The notes under the pieces are model-generated. The model had not been told where the DNA came from. It saw only the letters and a list, made by a program, of their open reading frames with translations, and did no database searches. Position numbers and translations under genes: made by a program. A stretch of DNA of 10,414 nucleotides. It comes from DATDOY01 sp035293045 (GTDB lineage: Bacteria; Actinomycetota; Acidimicrobiia; IMCC26256; JACPCJ01). Shown here piece by piece: positions 7,089 to 10,414 of the stretch. Location: assembly GCA_035293045.1 (NCBI GenBank), contig DATDOY010000056.1, positions 1 to 10,414 of the forward strand. Direction: 5' to 3'. Position 1 is the first letter of the stretch. The number at the start of each line of letters is the position of its first letter.

Positions 7089-7121
7089 GTTGTCGTGAGT
7101 TCGCCGTGCGAAGGACAACGG
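7087..7121. promoter_or_regulatory. Nested inverted repeat in the divergent promoter region
   Basis: The outer arms CCGTTGTC (7087-7094) and GACAACGG (7114-7121) are perfectly complementary over 8 bp. Inside them TTCGC (7100-7104) and GCGAA (7108-7112) form a second perfect 5-bp stem with a 3-base loop. The structure lies in the leader of the isomerase-like gene and touches its Shine-Dalgarno. It could be an RNA hairpin affecting translation or a DNA operator for either divergent gene. There is no T-run on either strand, so it is not a classical terminator. The repeat is seen directly; any function is inferred. Confidence 0.45.
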
Positions 7122-7137
7122 TGCACTGGAGGCGGGG

Positions 7138-7156
7138 CGGATGCTGGCCACATCCG
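7138..7156. promoter_or_regulatory. Possible operator palindrome upstream of the acyl-CoA dehydrogenase
   Basis: CGGATG-CTGGCCA-CATCCG is a 6-bp perfect inverted repeat with a 7-base centre that itself contains the palindrome TGGCCA, offset by half a base. It lies about 84 bp before ATG 7240 and 63 bp from ATG 7075, a plausible place for a regulator of the divergent pair. With 6-bp arms in DNA this GC-rich, chance occurrence is quite possible. Confidence 0.25.
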
Positions 7157-7227
7157 GACGCGATGAGCGGGCGCGTTGGGCGAGGAGCCCATCGGTGACG
7201 GTTCTCGTGCCCATTGCGTCGGGCGAA

Positions 7228-7233
7228 TACTCT
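7228..7233 (+). promoter_or_regulatory. Candidate -10 for leaderless start of the acyl-CoA dehydrogenase
   Basis: TACTCT fits the TANNNT pattern and ends 6 nt before ATG 7240, which would place the transcription start at or next to the start codon. No Shine-Dalgarno precedes that ATG, so a leaderless transcript would explain it. No good -35 is seen, and the alternative GTG start at 7195 would make this element coding. Low confidence. Confidence 0.3.
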
Positions 7234-7239
7234 CGTCCG

Positions 7240-8994
7240 ATGCTCCCCGACTATCGAGCGTTCGAGTCGGCGTTCGGCCTCGACTGGTACGAGGTCGATC
7301 CCAACCTCCGGTTTGTCCTCGACCACCTGCTGCCAGATCCCGACGATCGGGCCTTCGCCGAAGAGAAGGTCGGCGAATATGGGGCGCTCGCCGGAAAAAC
7401 GCTGGCGGCCCGTGCCGAGATCACCGACAAGCACGGCCCCCAACTCCGCCGGTTCGACCAGTGGGGACGCGAGTCCAACGAGATCGTCCATCACCCGACG
7501 TGGACCGACAACAAGGCTGACCTGGTTCGCTCCGGATACGTCGGGCTGCGGTGGCACGCCGGACGTCCCGTCCCTGCGGTCGTGAGCGCGGCCCGCAACT
7601 ATCTCGTGTGCCAGGCCGAGATCGCCGCCGTGTGCGGCCTCGGAATGACCGCGAGCACGGCCGGCATGGTCGAGCGATACGCGCCCGACTCCGTACGCGA
7701 CGAATTGCTCCGCCGCCTCGTCAGCGTGGATCCCGCCGAAGCATGGGAAGGCGGCATGTTCCTGACCGAGCGGCAAGGGGGGAGCGACGTCGGGGCCAAC
7801 ACCACGCGAGCCGTCCAGGACGGCGACGAGTGGCGCATTTACGGGGACAAGCACTTCTGCTCCAACGCCGACGCCGAAGTGTTCATCGTGCTGGCCCGAC
7901 CGGCGGGCGCACCGGAGGGCTCACGCGGGCTCGGCACGTTCATCGTGCCTCGGATCCTGCCCGACGGCTCCGACAACCACTTCCACATCAAGCGCCTCAA
8001 GCCCAAGATGGGGACGGTCGGCGTGCCGACGGCGGAGATCCAGATCGACGGGGCGCGCGCGTGGTTGTGCGGGTCGCCGGACCAGTCCGCGACGGGCGAC
8101 GCGGCGCGCGACGGTCGCGGACTCAACCGCATGATGGAGATGGTCAACGGAAGCCGGTTCGGGATCGCGCTCATGGGCCTCGGCATTCACCGCCGCGTCT
8201 TTCTCGAGGCGGCGATCTACGCCGCGCATCGCGAGCAGTTTGGCAACCGGATCGACTCCTATCCGTTGGTGCGCGAGACCCTCGTCGACATGCTCGTGGA
8301 ACTCGAGGGCGCCGTAGCCATGACCTTCGAGTGCGCCGTCGACATCACCGCCGGGGAGGAAGACGACGCTCGCGCCCTGCGCAGGATCCTCACGCCACTG
8401 GCCAAGATCCGCGCCTGCCGCGAGGCGATCACGTGGTCGAGCCTCGGCCTCGAGATCTTCGGAGGGAACGGCTACATGGAGGATTGGCCGATGGCGCGGC
8501 AGTACCGCGACGCACAGGTGAACACCATCTGGGAGGGCACCGAGAACATCCTCGCCCTCGACGTGCGCCGCGCCATGCGCGACGAACGTGCGCACGAGGC
8601 GCTCATCGCCCGGGTCGAGCAGGCCCTCGACGCCGCCGGACCGCACCGCGCCTTGGCCGGGCCCGCCGACTCGGTCGCCTCGGGGCTGAAGGACGCGCAG
8701 GAGGCCATCGCCCACCTCGAGACGGCGCCGGACGATCTCCAGCTCCTGCACTCGGGACGCTTCGCCCACCTGTTGGCAGACGTCGTGGAGTGCGCGCTCG
8801 TCCTCGAGGAGGCGGCGTGGTCGCTCGAGCGCGACGGCGACGCCCGCAAGGCCGTCGTCGCCCGGCGACTCGCTCACCGCCGGCTCACGCCGCCACGCGT
8901 TCGGGGCATTCTCGACGACGACCGCACCCCGCTCGACCTCTTCGACGCGGTCGTGCGGTACGGGCGCGTCGACGAGCGCTACCTCGCCGCGTGA
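7240..8994 (+). CDS. AidB-type acyl-CoA dehydrogenase family flavoprotein
   Basis: FAD-dependent acyl-CoA dehydrogenase superfamily protein (584 residues) of the AidB/ACAD-11-like branch, expected to oxidise an acyl-CoA or a related substrate in the cytoplasm. The AidB-like N-terminal domain contains LRRFDQWGRESNEIVHHPTW (69-88), matching the RYD-x-QGRR...HPAW block I recall from E. coli AidB. The central beta domain has FLTERQGGSDVGANTTRA (174-191), the flavin-contact motif. The C-terminal helical domain has LEIFGGNGYMED (404-415) and NTIWEGTENILALDV (428-442), where E432 is at the usual catalytic-base position. A tail of about 140 residues follows, longer than in short-chain dehydrogenases. 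I prefer ATG 7240. An in-frame GTG at 7195 has a good AGGAG 7 nt upstream, but the 15 extra codons have weaker third-position GC (10 of 15, against 21 of the first 24). The gene overlaps the next one by GTGA. Substrate unknown; a DNA-repair role should not be assumed. Confidence 0.93.
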   Translation: MLPDYRAFESAFGLDWYEVDPNLRFVLDHLLPDPDDRAFAEEKVGEYGALAGKTLAARAEITDKHGPQLRRFDQWGRESNEIVHHPTWTDNKADLVRSGYVGLRWHAGRPVPAVVSAARNYLVCQAEIAAVCGLGMTASTAGMVERYAPDSVRDELLRRLVSVDPAEAWEGGMFLTERQGGSDVGANTTRAVQDGDEWRIYGDKHFCSNADAEVFIVLARPAGAPEGSRGLGTFIVPRILPDGSDNHFHIKRLKPKMGTVGVPTAEIQIDGARAWLCGSPDQSATGDAARDGRGLNRMMEMVNGSRFGIALMGLGIHRRVFLEAAIYAAHREQFGNRIDSYPLVRETLVDMLVELEGAVAMTFECAVDITAGEEDDARALRRILTPLAKIRACREAITWSSLGLEIFGGNGYMEDWPMARQYRDAQVNTIWEGTENILALDVRRAMRDERAHEALIARVEQALDAAGPHRALAGPADSVASGLKDAQEAIAHLETAPDDLQLLHSGRFAHLLADVVECALVLEEAAWSLERDGDARKAVVARRLAHRRLTPPRVRGILDDDRTPLDLFDAVVRYGRVDERYLAA

Positions 8995-9509
8995 GTTTGG
9001 CGGGGGCCCGCACCCCGACCACCGTGTGGCGCATCACGCCCGACGTCGTCCTCGCCCTCGCCGAGCATCTCGGCGAGCCGGTCGACTCCTATGTGAACGG
9101 GTCGCAGACGTGGTTCGAGGACCACGGGCCCGGCGGCGTGATGCTGGAATGGCGGCTCCACCCGGCGCCCGGATACGGCACGCCCGCGGGCCTCTCCCCC
9201 TACGAGGTGTGGGAGAGCGTCGTCGCCGCCGTGGATCGCTCTCCCCTCGCTGCGGAACTCCCGCTCGGCGAAGAGGGCCGCCCGCTCGCCTCGGTGTGGG
9301 ACGGCCTTGAGTGCTTCCCGGCGCACGGACCCGAGGACCGCGACCAAGCGGTCGAGCCGGCCGAGTTGCGCAGCCGAGTGGCGCAGATTCTGGGGATCGA
9401 GCCCGACGCCTTCGGCCTCGTGGACCACGACGCCATCGGCGCGGCGTGGGAGGAGAGCCGGGGCCGCACGTCGATCGTCACCCTGCTCATCGACCAACTC
9501 ACCTCCTGA
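8991..9509 (+). CDS. Hypothetical protein, translationally coupled to the AidB-like dehydrogenase
   Basis: I do not recognise this 172-residue protein. It starts at GTG 8991, whose last two bases belong to the TGA of the dehydrogenase (GTGA overlap). There is no Shine-Dalgarno, so ribosomes finishing the upstream gene probably re-initiate here. It is soluble-looking and acidic, with no signal peptide, membrane helix or cysteine cluster (one Cys, at 108). Notable parts are SYVNGSQTWFEDHGPGG (33-49), MLEWRLHPAPGYG (51-63), SPYEVWESVVAAVDRS (69-84), an acidic stretch near 113-125, and a short C-terminal helix ending in TLLIDQLTS. Tryptophans are fairly frequent (W13, W41, W54, W74, W103, W153). 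The overlap suggests a role tied to the dehydrogenase, as a partner or in the same pathway. That it is a real gene is well supported by the coupling, by length, and by ending just before a convergent gene; its function is unknown. Confidence 0.78.
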   Translation: MSLAGARTPTTVWRITPDVVLALAEHLGEPVDSYVNGSQTWFEDHGPGGVMLEWRLHPAPGYGTPAGLSPYEVWESVVAAVDRSPLAAELPLGEEGRPLASVWDGLECFPAHGPEDRDQAVEPAELRSRVAQILGIEPDAFGLVDHDAIGAAWEESRGRTSIVTLLIDQLTS

Positions 9510-9529
9510 CCTCTCGCTCGACGAGGTGA
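9499..9529. terminator. Possible bidirectional hairpin between convergent genes
   Basis: TCACCTC (9499-9505) and GAGGTGA (9523-9529) are perfectly complementary over 7 bp with a 17-base loop. An alternative stem, ACCTC (9509-9513) with GAGGT (9523-9527), has a 9-base loop. The repeat spans the stop codon of the 172-residue protein's gene and lies 15 bp beyond the methyltransferase stop, where both transcripts need to end. There is no T-run, so it is a weak candidate judged mainly by position. Confidence 0.3.
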
Positions 9530-9544
9530 TGCGCCCGGGAGCGC

Positions 9545-10345
9545 TCAGATCCGGCGGGCGAGATAGAGGTGCGCGGTGTATGCGACGGTGATCGCCCCGC
9601 CGTCGGCGTCGATCACCACCCCGATGGCGTCGAGCAATGCCTCGCGTTGGTCCTTGGGAAGCAGGCGGTGGTCGGACTGCGTGGCGAGCAGCGCGAGGTA
9701 GTCCGGGGTCGAGAAGGTGTGCTCGTGCTCGTAGGTGCGGCTTTGCAGGTCGTGGAACAGGCCGGACGCCTCGATCTCGCCCATGGTCACCTCTTGATCC
9801 GCGGCGACGGTCGTCCATCCCGAACCCGGGCCTCGCGTCGGGACATCGGGTGCGAGCCGGTCGTACACCGCGTCGAGCGCGGCCCTCAGCGCCGGAGGGC
9901 GATATTCCATCGGCACGTTCCAAAATGCGGCGAACGTGCCGCGATCCGCGAGCAGCGCGTGCGCCCTCTGATATCGCACGTCGGTCGGCACCCAATGCCA
10001 GGTCTGCGCCGCAAACAAGATGCGGGCGCCGCCTTCGCCGTCGTAGTCCTCGAACAGCACCTCGTGGACAATCGCATCCGGAAAGCCTGCGAGGTTCCGT
10101 CGCGCCACCGCCGCCATCTCCGGCGACGGCTCGATGGCCGTCACGCGCAGACCGCGCGCCGCGAACATTGCCGTAGCCCGGCCCGTCCCTGCGCCGACCT
10201 CGATGGCGTGATCACCCGAGGAGGCCGCCGTATAGGTGATCACGTCGTCGACGAGTTGCTCCGGATACGTGGGCCGTACGCGGTCGTAGGTCTCGGCAAC
10301 CTCACCGAAGATCAGTCGCTGCTCGCGCTCCCCCGTCGCCATCAC
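9545..10345 (-). CDS. Class I SAM-dependent methyltransferase
   Basis: Methyltransferase of the Rossmann-fold class I (methyltransferase type 11/trans-aconitate methyltransferase-like) that transfers a methyl group from S-adenosylmethionine to an unidentified small acceptor. The 266-residue length is usual. The N-terminus has the common YDRVRPTYP (20-28). Motif I is IEVGAGTGRA (48-57), the acidic residue of motif II is E72 in AIEPSPEM, and AAQTWHWV (112-119) is the typical post-motif strand. The C-terminal half (about 145-266) carries the variable substrate-binding part. There is no signal peptide. GTG 10345 and ATG 10342 are adjacent possible starts; neither has a well-spaced Shine-Dalgarno. 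It converges on the 172-residue protein's gene with 35 bp between stops, and on its upstream side follows what looks like the end of another minus-strand gene after 12 bp, so it may be the last gene of an operon extending beyond the window. Confidence 0.92.
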   Translation of the reverse strand: MMATGEREQRLIFGEVAETYDRVRPTYPEQLVDDVITYTAASSGDHAIEVGAGTGRATAMFAARGLRVTAIEPSPEMAAVARRNLAGFPDAIVHEVLFEDYDGEGGARILFAAQTWHWVPTDVRYQRAHALLADRGTFAAFWNVPMEYRPPALRAALDAVYDRLAPDVPTRGPGSGWTTVAADQEVTMGEIEASGLFHDLQSRTYEHEHTFSTPDYLALLATQSDHRLLPKDQREALLDAIGVVIDADGGAITVAYTAHLYLARRI

Positions 10346-10357
10346 CTCGCACGCTAG

Positions 10358-10414
10358 TCAGACGTCCAGGTGCAGCTGCTGAGGAGCGACGGGCGCCGCG
10401 GTGGGGCACGCCGG
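10358..10414 (-). CDS. Probable 3' end of a minus-strand gene (partial)
   Basis: Reading the minus strand from the right edge, 18 codons end in TGA at 10360-10358 and give PACPTAAPVAPQQLHLDV. Sixteen of the 18 third positions are G or C, as in the neighbouring genes, and the stop lies 12 bp before the methyltransferase start on the same strand. This looks like the tail of an upstream gene in the same operon. It is too short to assign to a family, and in GC-rich DNA an open stretch of this size can occur by chance. Confidence 0.4.
   Translation of the reverse strand, partial: PACPTAAPVAPQQLHLDV

Noticed and set aside
6490..7854. Minus-strand open frame of 454 codons spanning the divergent promoter region
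   Set aside because: It crosses the isomerase-like gene in a different frame and the dehydrogenase in antisense; both real genes have family motifs and it has none.
7551..8990. Upstream 480 codons in frame with the 172-residue hypothetical protein
   Set aside because: This part is an out-of-frame Arg-rich reading of the acyl-CoA dehydrogenase; the real gene starts at the GTGA overlap.

Overview
This is a high-GC bacterial window with dense coding and strong G/C bias at third codon positions. Three things point to an actinobacterium. One gene encodes a DinB-fold protein carrying the metal ligands of mycothiol-dependent enzymes. Another encodes a WS/DGAT-type acyltransferase, common in lipid-storing Actinobacteria. 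A third encodes a lipoprotein whose mature N-terminus is a low-complexity linker with runs such as TTTTV and STTTT, a style I associate with Acidimicrobiia. The placement is inference; there is no rRNA or marker gene here. I found no tRNA, rRNA, CRISPR array, insertion sequence or phage gene. No stretch longer than about 165 bp lacks a gene.

Left block (1-5495, all on the minus strand). In transcription order these are a secreted M1-type zinc metallopeptidase lipoprotein (5495-4005), a WS/DGAT O-acyltransferase (3915-2494), an amidase-signature hydrolase (2485-1067) and a metallo-beta-lactamase-fold hydrolase (983 to beyond the left edge). The acyltransferase and amidase are 8 bp apart and almost certainly share a transcript. 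The MBL gene is preceded by a perfect 8+2+8 palindrome with an extra half-site, resembling a TetR-family operator, so it is probably controlled separately.

Middle (5528-7075). An APH/choline-kinase-fold phosphotransferase on the plus strand starts 32 bp from the peptidase start, head to head. It runs tail to tail into a TIGR03083/mycothiol-dependent isomerase-like gene on the minus strand, and the two coding ends overlap by 15 bp.

Right block (7076-10414). A 164-bp divergent promoter region holds two inverted repeats. It leads rightward into an AidB-type acyl-CoA dehydrogenase, which overlaps by 4 bp (GTGA) with a 172-residue protein of no family I recognise. A class I SAM methyltransferase converges on this pair from the right. 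The last 57 bp look like the 3' end of another minus-strand gene just upstream of the methyltransferase.

The gene set (acyl transfer to glycerol or alcohols, acyl-CoA oxidation, hydrolases) reads as ordinary lipid and small-molecule metabolism rather than a defence or mobile island. The items most worth a second look are the palindrome at 1000-1017, the nested inverted repeat at 7087-7121 that touches a Shine-Dalgarno, and the unknown protein coupled to the AidB-like dehydrogenase.
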